From Fidelibacterota bacterium (GTDB lineage Bacteria > Fidelibacterota > Marinisomatia > Marinisomatales > TCS55), in the NCBI GenBank assembly GCA_012964665.1, contig DTTO01000015.1, positions 8,687 to 43,389 on the forward strand: a stretch of DNA of 34,703 nucleotides. The letters are read 5' to 3'. The position numbers were made by a program, and so were the translations under genes. Below the pieces are notes generated by a model. The model was given only the letters and a program-made list of their open reading frames with translations, searched no databases and had not been told where the DNA came from. This document shows positions 24,512 to 32,592 of this stretch, piece after piece. Within the stretch, counting starts at the first letter, position 1, and each line of letters begins with the position of its first letter.

Positions 24512-25095
24512 TAGATCGGTGTAGAAAGCATCATCATTATCGCACCTGATCCGAGTGGTATTTTAAAATTGTCATCTAATGGAATCGGTATTAATTCCAT
24601 AATCATAGCTGTGATTGCCCCACTCAATGAAACCATCAATGGTAGAAATGGAAAGTTCAAAGCGATAATGATACATATAATCAATCCACCAAAAAATCCT
24701 TCCCAAGTTTTATTCCCAATTTTATGTTTTCCGAATCGTTGCCCAATTAATCCTGCTGCGGTGTCCCCAAGGCTCATATAAATAAGTGCAATAACGGCTA
24801 CCGGTTTGGAAAATAACGTAATCGTTATTACAGCGCCAATCATCACCCATGTGGCGCCTGTAAGTTTCCCATCTATTTCATGGCTTCTCAACATGTCATT
24901 AAACAGGTACTTAAAAAGAGACTGGATCCAGCCTACCTTATGGCGAAAAATATCAATAAGAATGGATAAAACCATAAAACCAGTTAGCACTTTTATAATC
25001 TGCCATTTCTCTGGAAACACATATAAATAACTCAAAGGTATAAGAAGATTAAAAACGTGGATTAATTTTCTTTTATATTCGTTAATTGAGATCAT
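24511..25095 (-). CDS. Diacylglycerol/polyprenol kinase family membrane protein
   Basis: Small polytopic protein (194 residues, about six hydrophobic segments) of the CTP-dependent dolichol kinase/SEC59-like and phosphatidate cytidylyltransferase-like superfamily. The opening NEYKRKLIHVFNLLIPLSY is the family's characteristic R-K-x-x-H motif in the first segment. The conserved SLGDTAAGLIGQRFGKHKIG loop (about 107-126), followed by NKTWEGFFGG, is the presumed nucleotide-binding region. It likely phosphorylates a lipid alcohol such as undecaprenol, farnesol or diacylglycerol; which one cannot be judged. Start overlaps the PASTA gene stop (ATGA); its stop overlaps the BatA-like ATG. Confidence 0.85.
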   Translation of the reverse strand: MISINEYKRKLIHVFNLLIPLSYLYVFPEKWQIIKVLTGFMVLSILIDIFRHKVGWIQSLFKYLFNDMLRSHEIDGKLTGATWVMIGAVITITLFSKPVAVIALIYMSLGDTAAGLIGQRFGKHKIGNKTWEGFFGGLIICIIIALNFPFLPLMVSLSGAITAMIMELIPIPLDDNFKIPLGSGAIMMMLSTPI

Positions 25096-25853
25096 TTTTC
25101 ATTTGAGAGTTGGTCAAAAATATCCTGTAGGTCCAATATACTCACAACCAAGTCTACTTGTGTCGTCTGGTCCAGAACTGTGCCAGGCGCAATATTTTGG
25201 TCTAATACTGTGTAAGGAACTAAATCTTCGTTTTGCTGATAAGAAACTTTACCCAACTTCAGCCTAGCTCGGATTAATGCTTCCTTTGCTTTTTTCATGC
25301 TTAAACCAAATAACTGGGGAACTTGAAAAAAGTCTGGCGGTAATCCCTGGCTTACTGTTATTTGTAATCCAAGACCTTTTTTAATGTAATCACCATATTT
25401 AGGGAACTGCCAGGCTACCGTTCCTTTAGGATAATCAGGATTATATTCTGTGTAAACAGTATCTATTCTCAGTCCAAGTTGTTGTAAGGATAATTCTGCG
25501 CTTCTCCGCGATTGACCAACCAAACTTGGCACCAAAATCATTTTTTCTGACCGAGCAATTTTTAATCTAATGGTTCGCCCTGGTTTTACTATTTCCCCTG
25601 CAAGTGGATACTGATCTATCACTGTTTGAGGATCAAAACTCGATGTATAAACCGTATCATAAACGACACCTTTAAATCCCTCTACATTCAATTCCGTGAT
25701 TGCCCGTTTAAGCGTTTTTCCTGTTACATCCATGACAATTATCGTCTTGTCTTGCCGAACATAGATTGGCAAAATAAACCAATCAAAAACGAAGATCAAT
25801 CCAAGGGAAACAACCCCAATAGCAATTAAAAACTGTAAAATTTTATTAATCAT
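25092..25853 (-). CDS. PASTA-domain membrane protein without a kinase domain
   Basis: One N-terminal transmembrane segment (about 6-28), then three PASTA repeats at about 40-102, 105-170 and 176-240, with the typical opening (V-P-x-L-x-G) clearest in VPSLVGQS and VPQLFGLS. PASTA repeats generally bind peptidoglycan fragments or beta-lactams and occur in penicillin-binding proteins and Ser/Thr kinases. Here neither a kinase nor a transpeptidase is attached. The orientation should be short cytoplasmic tail, long periplasmic PASTA part. It overlaps rsmB upstream and the polyprenol kinase gene downstream by ATGA, fitting a cell-envelope role. Function beyond cell-wall binding is not inferable. 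Confidence 0.9.
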   Translation of the reverse strand: MINKILQFLIAIGVVSLGLIFVFDWFILPIYVRQDKTIIVMDVTGKTLKRAITELNVEGFKGVVYDTVYTSSFDPQTVIDQYPLAGEIVKPGRTIRLKIARSEKMILVPSLVGQSRRSAELSLQQLGLRIDTVYTEYNPDYPKGTVAWQFPKYGDYIKKGLGLQITVSQGLPPDFFQVPQLFGLSMKKAKEALIRARLKLGKVSYQQNEDLVPYTVLDQNIAPGTVLDQTTQVDLVVSILDLQDIFDQLSNEK

Positions 25854-27160
25854 TTTTTCCGGATCCTTGCGGCAAACATCCCATCAACATTATCACGAGG
25901 AGGAAAAGTCTCCAAACATCCTTTATGATTTAGCCAACTATTTGGTACAAAGTTTTTTCCAGATTCAAGAGAGAAATTATTATTCAATTTAAGAAACGAC
26001 TCAACCACATTCCAATTCTCTTCCATCTCAAGTGAACATGTTGCATAGACCAATATCCCACTCGGTTTTAAAAATTGCGCCATATGACCTAAGATTGCTG
26101 TTTGAATTTCGGCCATGGATTTCATATCATTTTCTTTTCGGCGCCAACGAATATCAGTGCGCCTGCCCATAACACCCGTTCCGGTACAAGGCGCATCAAT
26201 CAATAAACGATCAGCCATGGGGAATTCATCTGCACTAGCATCTTTATAATTCCATTGTATCGGTATTTTAAGTCGTTTAGCTGTTGCTTTCCCTAATTTG
26301 ACGCGTTTTCTACTAAGATCGGATGCATAAATATTGCCTTTGAATTTCATTTTTTCAAAAATATAACCGGATTTTGTTCCGGGTGCAGCACAACAATCTA
26401 TAATGGTTTCTCCAGATTGTGGATCTAACAGTTCGACAACCGCTCCAGAGGCCCTATCTTGAACGATAACCATCCCTTTTTGAAACAGATCACTTTTTAA
26501 AACATACTGCGCTCCAGACTTCACTCTGATAAAACTATTGGATTCGGGACTGTTCACTATTTCTATTTCCAATTTTTCTAAATCCTTACGGATATTCTCC
26601 TTTGACTTTGACATCCAATTCAAACGAAAATCAGTGGAAGATTGTTCATTAAAATATTCACATAATTGCAATGTTTTCTTATTACCAAAATGATGAATCC
26701 ATTTTTTAATTAACCAATCTGGGAATGAATACCATTCCGAGAGTGATTGATTATCATCTTTATGAATTGGATCAATTTCATTTGTCTTTCGCATAAGTGC
26801 ATTCACCAATCCGCCAAACTTTTTACCTAATTCAGTTTTTGTTAGTTCCACCCATGAATGAACTGCTGCATAAGACGGAATTGAATCATCCATAAGGGAT
26901 TCATAAAATCCAAGTCTTAGAATAATATTTATGGATGGATTGAGCTTTTTGATTGGCTTATCCAGAAATAAAGATATCCAATAATCTAATCGTGCTTGCC
27001 ATCGCACAACCTCATTTGTCAAGATGAAAGATCTTGAAATACTAGTTTGTGATAATCTTGTTTTCTTAAAGTATTGATCACGAACTATCTTTAAACGCTT
27101 ATTTGATCGATGATACTCTTTTAGAATATGAAATGCATAATAACGCGCATCATTCATCAT
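25850..27160 (-). CDS. rsmB: 16S rRNA (cytosine-C5)-methyltransferase RsmB
   Basis: Methylates C967 of 16S rRNA using S-adenosylmethionine. The N-terminal NusB-like domain (about 1-135) distinguishes RsmB from RsmF and other m5C enzymes. The Rossmann methyltransferase domain carries the SAM motif CCAAPGTKSG at 256-265 and both catalytic cysteines: C325 in DAPCTGTG and C375 in YATCS. The length of 436 is typical. The start is a double ATG (27160 and 27157) overlapping the fmt stop. The fmt-rsmB pairing is a widely conserved gene order, which supports the call. Confidence 0.97.
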   Translation of the reverse strand: MMNDARYYAFHILKEYHRSNKRLKIVRDQYFKKTRLSQTSISRSFILTNEVVRWQARLDYWISLFLDKPIKKLNPSINIILRLGFYESLMDDSIPSYAAVHSWVELTKTELGKKFGGLVNALMRKTNEIDPIHKDDNQSLSEWYSFPDWLIKKWIHHFGNKKTLQLCEYFNEQSSTDFRLNWMSKSKENIRKDLEKLEIEIVNSPESNSFIRVKSGAQYVLKSDLFQKGMVIVQDRASGAVVELLDPQSGETIIDCCAAPGTKSGYIFEKMKFKGNIYASDLSRKRVKLGKATAKRLKIPIQWNYKDASADEFPMADRLLIDAPCTGTGVMGRRTDIRWRRKENDMKSMAEIQTAILGHMAQFLKPSGILVYATCSLEMEENWNVVESFLKLNNNFSLESGKNFVPNSWLNHKGCLETFPPRDNVDGMFAARIRKK

Positions 27161-28086
27161 TCACCAATTGGATCACCTAAGTTGAATTGGACTCCTTGCA
27201 AACAAGCTGCCATACTCATCCTTCTTTTATCTGCTAATTGGATTTCAAAAATCTCTAGCTCCCCTTCACCGCATGAAATGGCCATTCTGTTTTTTTCTAA
27301 TAATGAAATTTTTCCAGAACCTGTTGATTGTTTTCCCATTAACACTTTGGATTTAAATATTTTTAACCTTTTCTCATTCAATGTTGTAAATGCACCCGGT
27401 GACGGTGAGAATGCTCTAATTTGATTGTGTATTTTTTGCGCTGTTTGGGACCAATCAATTTTATACATTTCCTTTCTTATTTTAGGCGCTAACGATGCTA
27501 AATCATTGTTTTGGTTTATAGCTTGAACCGTTCCGTCCTCTATCTTGTCTAATGTCCGTAGCATAAGAGCAGCACCTTGGACCATGATTCTTTTTGAAAG
27601 AGATCCAAAGTCATCTTCATGATTAACGATAATTTTTTCCTGCAATAAAATCGCACCCGTATCCACATTTGGCTCAATAAAAAAAGTGGTAATACCCGTT
27701 TCTTCATCTCCATTCAATAATGCATGCTGAATCGGAGCAGCACCTCGGTACTTTGGAAGTAACGAAGCATGGAGATTGACTGCTCCAATTTTTGGAATTT
27801 TCAAAAGATCTCTTGGTAATATTTTGTAAGCAACCACAACAAAAAGATCAGGCGATAAAGACTTCAATTTGAAATGAAAATCTTGATCCTCCACGGATTC
27901 TGCTGGAATAAAATCAAGCTTTAATTCTTGGGCTAATTTACCGATCGGCGAATAGTTTAATGTGCGACCTCGACCCATGGATTTAGGCGAATTACTTACG
28001 ACACTGATAACTTCATGTTTTGACTCATGAAGTGCAGTTAATGTTTGTTTGGCAATTTCCGGGTTGCCCATAAATACAACTCTCAT
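27157..28086 (-). CDS. fmt: Methionyl-tRNA formyltransferase
   Basis: Formylates initiator Met-tRNA using 10-formyl-tetrahydrofolate. It starts at ATG 28086 with MRVVFMGNPE, the usual Fmt N-terminus; a TTG two codons upstream (28092) is less likely. The catalytic residues N105 and H107 in NLHASLLPKYRG, and D142 in NVDTGAIL, are all present. The C-terminal OB-like domain covers about 205-305. The length of 309 is standard. It lies 42 nt after def, which removes the same formyl group after translation, and overlaps rsmB. Confidence 0.97.
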   Translation of the reverse strand: MRVVFMGNPEIAKQTLTALHESKHEVISVVSNSPKSMGRGRTLNYSPIGKLAQELKLDFIPAESVEDQDFHFKLKSLSPDLFVVVAYKILPRDLLKIPKIGAVNLHASLLPKYRGAAPIQHALLNGDEETGITTFFIEPNVDTGAILLQEKIIVNHEDDFGSLSKRIMVQGAALMLRTLDKIEDGTVQAINQNNDLASLAPKIRKEMYKIDWSQTAQKIHNQIRAFSPSPGAFTTLNEKRLKIFKSKVLMGKQSTGSGKISLLEKNRMAISCGEGELEIFEIQLADKRRMSMAACLQGVQFNLGDPIGE

Positions 28087-28128
28087 AGGCAAACACTTTC
28101 TAAATAAATCAAATGATTTGAAAAAAAA

Positions 28129-28668
28129 TTAAAAAACTAAAGCCTTTCGATCTTTGGCTCGAGTAACTGTGCCTTTTTTAATCATTTTTAATTCTTTCTG
28201 AACTCCCATTTTCACTGCTGATGAAACACGATCTACAATAAAAATACCATTTAAATGGTCCATTTCATGTTGAATAGCCCGCGCTAGAAGTCCATCAATT
28301 TTTTGTTTATGCTCTTTTCCAGACTCGTCTTGGTATTTGAATTCAATAAATTCCGGACGCTTTACTTCAAGACGGACCTCAGGAAGAGAAAGGCATCCCT
28401 CTTCAAACCAGGATTCACCCCCGCTATCCATGATTTTCCCATTGATAAAAATATGAATACTTTCTCCCTCTGATTCTATATCTGAGATATCAATAACGAA
28501 AAGGTTGAGATCCACGCCTACCTGATTGGCTGCAAGGCCGATACCATTCGCCTCATACATAGTATCAAACATATCATCCAACAATGGAGAGAGTGTGCTA
28601 AAATCCTCTACCGGTTTACATACTTTTCGGAGAATGGGATCTCCATAATGTACTATTTCCAAGGCCAT
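28129..28668 (-). CDS. def: Peptide deformylase
   Basis: Metal-dependent hydrolase that removes the formyl group from nascent protein N-termini. All three family motifs are intact: GIGLAANQ at 42-49, EGCLSLP at 90-96 (metal ligand C92) and HEMDH at 134-138. The length of 179 and the lack of large insertions fit a type 1-like enzyme. The ATG shares a base with the yajC stop (TAATG), so the two are probably coupled. A weak AT-rich inverted repeat in the spacer before fmt does not look like a terminator. Confidence 0.97.
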   Translation of the reverse strand: MALEIVHYGDPILRKVCKPVEDFSTLSPLLDDMFDTMYEANGIGLAANQVGVDLNLFVIDISDIESEGESIHIFINGKIMDSGGESWFEEGCLSLPEVRLEVKRPEFIEFKYQDESGKEHKQKIDGLLARAIQHEMDHLNGIFIVDRVSSAVKMGVQKELKMIKKGTVTRAKDRKALVF

Positions 28669-29018
28669 TAAGTCTGGTCCCCAATGGCATCAATTTCGGC
28701 ATCTCCTACTTTACCACTCAGTCCAGCAACTGCAGATCTATTAATGGTAATAGTAGTTTTATTATCTATTTTAAGAATTAGTGCTTTTTTTTCTTTTGAT
28801 TTGAACCCGCCTATAGTTCCATGTATACCTCCAATGGTCACAATACGGTCTCCCTTTTTTAACTCTTCCAGCATCCTTTTTTTTTCTTTCTGCCGTTTAG
28901 CTTGAGGGCGAATCATCAAAAAATACATGATAAGCAAAATAAGTATAAAAGGTAAATAGGCTAATAATCCGCCACCTTGTGCACCTTGACCACCTGCAAA
29001 TAATTGTATAAAATTCAA
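28668..29018 (-). CDS. yajC: Sec translocon accessory subunit YajC
   Basis: Small single-pass inner-membrane protein associated with SecDF. It has a transmembrane segment at about 18-38 with the conserved MIRPQAKRQKE just after it, then the small beta-rich domain with GDRIVTIGGIHGTIGG at about 55-70. The length of 116 is standard. The start codon is TTG at 29018, supported by a textbook AGGAG six bases upstream; there is no in-frame ATG nearby. secD and secF, frequent neighbours, are not adjacent here; instead def follows with a 1-nt overlap. Confidence 0.95.
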   Translation of the reverse strand: MNFIQLFAGGQGAQGGGLLAYLPFILILLIMYFLMIRPQAKRQKEKKRMLEELKKGDRIVTIGGIHGTIGGFKSKEKKALILKIDNKTTITINRSAVAGLSGKVGDAEIDAIGDQT

Positions 29019-29029
29019 TAAAAACTCCT
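29019..29029 (-). promoter_or_regulatory. Shine-Dalgarno fixing the TTG start of yajC
   Basis: AGGAG at 29029-29025 on the minus strand lies six bases before TTG 29018. It is one of the clearest ribosome-binding sites in the window and decides the non-ATG start. Confidence 0.75.
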
Positions 29030-29065
29030 ATTTTTTAACGAGGAAATTACAATTTTGTATAAGTA

Positions 29066-30241
29066 TTAAGCTGACTTTTTGATCCTGATTTCAAAGCAAG
29101 TGCCAAAACCAATTTTACTATGTAGCACTTTGATTTCTCCATCGTGAATTTCATTGATAATACGATTCACCAATGATAGGCCTAGCCCCCATCCTCTTTC
29201 CTTTGTACTGAATCCTGGGCGAAAAATATTTTTCCAATCCTTTTTCAGTATACCTGCTCCATTATCTTGAATTTGAATGATACCTGACTCGTTATCGGAA
29301 GATATGGAGATATTAACTTTCCCCTTTTCGCTTTGAATCGAATCAATACCATTCCGAATCACATTCTCAATAGCCCAACCCAAGAGGATTTCATTCCCTT
29401 CGATCCAGATATCATCTATTCCTGAAACAGTCAATTCGATTTCATTTTTTAACAAAGGAAGTCTTTTTTTCAAATATACGCTTTGCCGATCAACCAATTC
29501 TTTCAAGGAAATACTTTTCAGTTCCGAATCATAACCCATTTTACTAAACCTGCTACCAATCTGTTCCAACCGTTTTAAGTCTGATTCCATTTCTTTTACA
29601 ACATTATAAGACTCTTTTGGATGGGTTCTTAATCGGTCCACCCATCCCATGAGTGCTGAAACGGGCGTTCCTAATTGATGAGCGGTTTCCCGAGCCATCC
29701 CAACCCAGATATTGCGTTTCTCGCTATTTCGAATAGAATTGAAGCCAATAAAACCGAGAAAAATAAACAGAGCGACGACCCCAATTTCTAGATAAGGCAA
29801 CCACTGTAGTTTTCGGATGAGATCAGAGTCTCCGTAATGTAAATAACCTAATAGGATAGATTCATTTGAATCAGGATCCGTGTAAACAATTGGAATAGGA
29901 TCATTCTGTTTATCCATGGATGTTAAAGACTTTTGCAGTTGCTCAGGAGTTAAGCTTTGTGAAAGATTACGAGCATAAATTGGTTTATTCTCTGAATCAG
30001 AATAAATGATTGGGAATTGGACTTTTTTTATGATCTCGTCAAAAACAAAATTCAGATTAGTATCCGAGTCTTCATTCACAGTTTTGGCAATTATTTCTGA
30101 ATAAAGTTTAACGATCTCCCTATTATCATTTCTAAGACGATTTACAATCGAATTTGAATAGGCCAATAAACCGATAACCAATATTAATCCGACAAAAAAG
30201 AGCCCAAGTTTGATATTGACACTGTTGCGATAACCATTCAT
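29066..30241 (-). CDS. Orphan sensor histidine kinase
   Basis: Membrane two-component sensor. Two transmembrane segments (about 11-29 and 149-168) bracket a periplasmic sensor region of about 120 residues that matches no domain I recognise. There is no HAMP linker. The H-box is ARETAHQLGTPVS with phospho-acceptor H188. The HATPase domain has an N-box (VIRNGIDSI), G1 (DNGAGI), an F-box (FRPGFSTK) and G2 (GWGLGLSLVNRI), all intact, so it should be active. The length of 391 is ordinary. No response regulator lies in the window. It overlaps the upstream YfhO-like gene by ATGA and is 47 nt from yajC. Confidence 0.93.
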   Translation of the reverse strand: MNGYRNSVNIKLGLFFVGLILVIGLLAYSNSIVNRLRNDNREIVKLYSEIIAKTVNEDSDTNLNFVFDEIIKKVQFPIIYSDSENKPIYARNLSQSLTPEQLQKSLTSMDKQNDPIPIVYTDPDSNESILLGYLHYGDSDLIRKLQWLPYLEIGVVALFIFLGFIGFNSIRNSEKRNIWVGMARETAHQLGTPVSALMGWVDRLRTHPKESYNVVKEMESDLKRLEQIGSRFSKMGYDSELKSISLKELVDRQSVYLKKRLPLLKNEIELTVSGIDDIWIEGNEILLGWAIENVIRNGIDSIQSEKGKVNISISSDNESGIIQIQDNGAGILKKDWKNIFRPGFSTKERGWGLGLSLVNRIINEIHDGEIKVLHSKIGFGTCFEIRIKKSA

Positions 30242-32577
30242 GATTTTTTGTTTCCAAAATATCCCAATCCAATGAATCCTAAAGCCAGGGCAAATGAAGC
30301 AAAAGAGATTATTACTCCTTTATTGAAAGCAGATTTGTCATATATGAATTCAATCGTATGTTTTCCCGTTGGAACAACGACACCCCTTAAAATACCATTT
30401 ACTAAATGGGTCTGCGTTTCTTCACCATCAATCATGGCTTTCCAACGAATCGGATAATATATTTCGCTCAATACCAGGAAATGATTACCATCTGACTCTG
30501 TTGACATGGTTATTCTGTGAATACTTTTTTCGAAATGAGTAATTGACACCTGACTGCCAGAAGAAACGCTCACTTCATTTGAAACATAGGCTGTTTTTCT
30601 CGGATCAAAATCTGGTTGTATAATTTTATTCCAAACCTCATCTTCTGATATAACTTCTGTTTTGTTTACAAACCAAGCTCGGGGCAATGTATTGTCCACT
30701 TCATAAACTTCTATCGGCAGATCTCCGCGGGAGGATTTTAACGCTCCGCTTTTCACCAAGCTCAGTTCCGGATGATTGATCTTCTGGGGACTGATAAGGT
30801 ATTTCACATTCATCATTCGCAATACAGGGATTGCTGCAGCATTGCCAGTTTTGGCTAAAAACGTATTGTATTTTTTCAGTTTCGCGGGATGATATCCACC
30901 GATCGATTCTAAACCAAAAGCAGCAAAACGGCTTTCACCAAATAAACCACCTACTGGATAAATTCTATAAATACTTTTATCCAATAATAAGAACTGAACA
31001 ATTTCATCTACCTGAAAAAATCGATCTACCGCGCGTTTTGATATTAATTGCGACTCACGCCCACTTGCGCGAGAGGGCTGAATGATTTTATGGTTAACTA
31101 TACCAATATCTACGATTGCCGAAGCTATAATTATACTTACAAGGACATGCTGCGAAACTTTTCGTTTGATCCAAAGCCATATCATTACCATAAAAACTCC
31201 TGATAAAAGAATCATCAGCCATACATCCTCCTGCCAAAGGCTCCAACGAAGGTTGTTCAATGCTTGGGCAGCTCGTGGATCTTGCATCATAGGGGGAGAA
31301 AAACTCCCTCGGACTGCAGATTCAACGCCCGAACCAATAAGTACCATACTAATAAAGGCCAATCCTACTGCCGTTGCAAATCCCCAGAACCATTTCGGGA
31401 TTATTTCTGCTTTTAATGCTACAAGTTTATCCAACCCAAACGCGGCTAGAACAGCCACATTAAACTGGAGTAAGATAAGAATCATGTGCGGAACACGAAA
31501 CTTGTTGAAATATGGAAAAATGTTGAAAAATAAATCATAAACAAGGCTAAAATGCCTACCAAAGGAAATGAAAAGTGCCAAAATCGAAGTAACAGTGAAA
31601 AACCAATGGATTAATTCTCTTTTGTGAATCAATCCGATCATAGCCAATAGCAGGATAATGATTCCCATATAATTTGGATAATCTGTAAATGGCATATACC
31701 CCCAATAAGACTGTCCACCGAATCCAAATGCAGAAGGAATAAAAAAGGTCATTATTTCTTTCGGGTGAAAGGACCATCCGGTGGCATAATTATAATCTGC
31801 GCCACCACCTGCAGATCCTCCCCTAATGGAAAATGGGGTATAATCCATAGCTGGTAAAAATATGATCAATGATATGCCAACCCCAATCAAACAAGCCAAA
31901 ATAAAATATCCAAATCCTTTTCCAATATTGGCTTTTTCGTCCGAATTGCGAAGTCCATTGATTAACATTAATAAACTATAAGCACCAATCAACATCCAGG
32001 TATAATAGGCGATCTGAGCGTGGCCTCTTTGCAATTGAAAACCTAGTAATACTGCCAGCCATCCGGTATCCCAGAAATTGGTATTTTGCCATAATCTTAC
32101 GGTAAACCAGAAAACCCATGGTATATAGGCGGCGGTCATCATTTGACTGCCGTGCCCGAAGACAACCATGGTAACCATGTATGGTGTTATCATAAAAGCG
32201 GTTGCACCTAATCCGGCCGCCCAATCTGAACATTTAAAATGTCTTAACAAAAGGAACCCGCCTATTCCCGCAAAGAGGAGATGGAGCAGTTGAATGAGCA
32301 TTCCCGGTAAAAAAAACAGTTTAAATAAATATTCCGGGAAATAAAGCTTTGATAAATTTGTAAACGCTTCCGCAGACGGCATTCCACTAAATACCCATGG
32401 CTGCCATTGGGGAAATTCGCCCGTTTCAACGGATAAATCATTTAAGGCCATACCCACAGCTTTAGGACTAAGACTATCTGGTGAACTAAATGTTTTCCCA
32501 CCAAAAATAACTGGCTCAAAAAATACAGCGATAATAACGAGCATCGCTAAGGATGCTAAAATGATCGGATTTTTCAT
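30238..32577 (-). CDS. YfhO-family polytopic membrane protein
   Basis: Large membrane protein (779 residues from ATG 32577; a TTG at 32589 is a possible earlier start). The first segment is followed by an extracytoplasmic loop with SPDSLSPKA and a conserved W-x-P-W region, then about 12 more hydrophobic segments to about residue 490. A soluble beta-rich domain (about 500-750) and a last transmembrane segment complete it. The C-terminal FLVLSEIYYPIRWKAMIDG stretch (about 700-720) is characteristic of YfhO proteins, which are GT-C-like; B. subtilis YfhO has been linked to lipoteichoic acid glycosylation. Placed beside a flippase and a glycosyltransferase, a role in polysaccharide or glycolipid assembly is likely but inferred. 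Confidence 0.85.
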   Translation of the reverse strand: MKNPIILASLAMLVIIAVFFEPVIFGGKTFSSPDSLSPKAVGMALNDLSVETGEFPQWQPWVFSGMPSAEAFTNLSKLYFPEYLFKLFFLPGMLIQLLHLLFAGIGGFLLLRHFKCSDWAAGLGATAFMITPYMVTMVVFGHGSQMMTAAYIPWVFWFTVRLWQNTNFWDTGWLAVLLGFQLQRGHAQIAYYTWMLIGAYSLLMLINGLRNSDEKANIGKGFGYFILACLIGVGISLIIFLPAMDYTPFSIRGGSAGGGADYNYATGWSFHPKEIMTFFIPSAFGFGGQSYWGYMPFTDYPNYMGIIILLLAMIGLIHKRELIHWFFTVTSILALFISFGRHFSLVYDLFFNIFPYFNKFRVPHMILILLQFNVAVLAAFGLDKLVALKAEIIPKWFWGFATAVGLAFISMVLIGSGVESAVRGSFSPPMMQDPRAAQALNNLRWSLWQEDVWLMILLSGVFMVMIWLWIKRKVSQHVLVSIIIASAIVDIGIVNHKIIQPSRASGRESQLISKRAVDRFFQVDEIVQFLLLDKSIYRIYPVGGLFGESRFAAFGLESIGGYHPAKLKKYNTFLAKTGNAAAIPVLRMMNVKYLISPQKINHPELSLVKSGALKSSRGDLPIEVYEVDNTLPRAWFVNKTEVISEDEVWNKIIQPDFDPRKTAYVSNEVSVSSGSQVSITHFEKSIHRITMSTESDGNHFLVLSEIYYPIRWKAMIDGEETQTHLVNGILRGVVVPTGKHTIEFIYDKSAFNKGVIISFASFALALGFIGLGYFGNKKS

Positions 32578-32592
32578 TTTAAAATTCAAATT

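Noticed and set aside
28093-28128. AT-rich inverted repeat in the def-fmt spacer as terminator or regulatory hairpin
   Set aside because: The loop would be only 1-2 nt and the stem is all A-T; the spacer is short and the genes read as one run.
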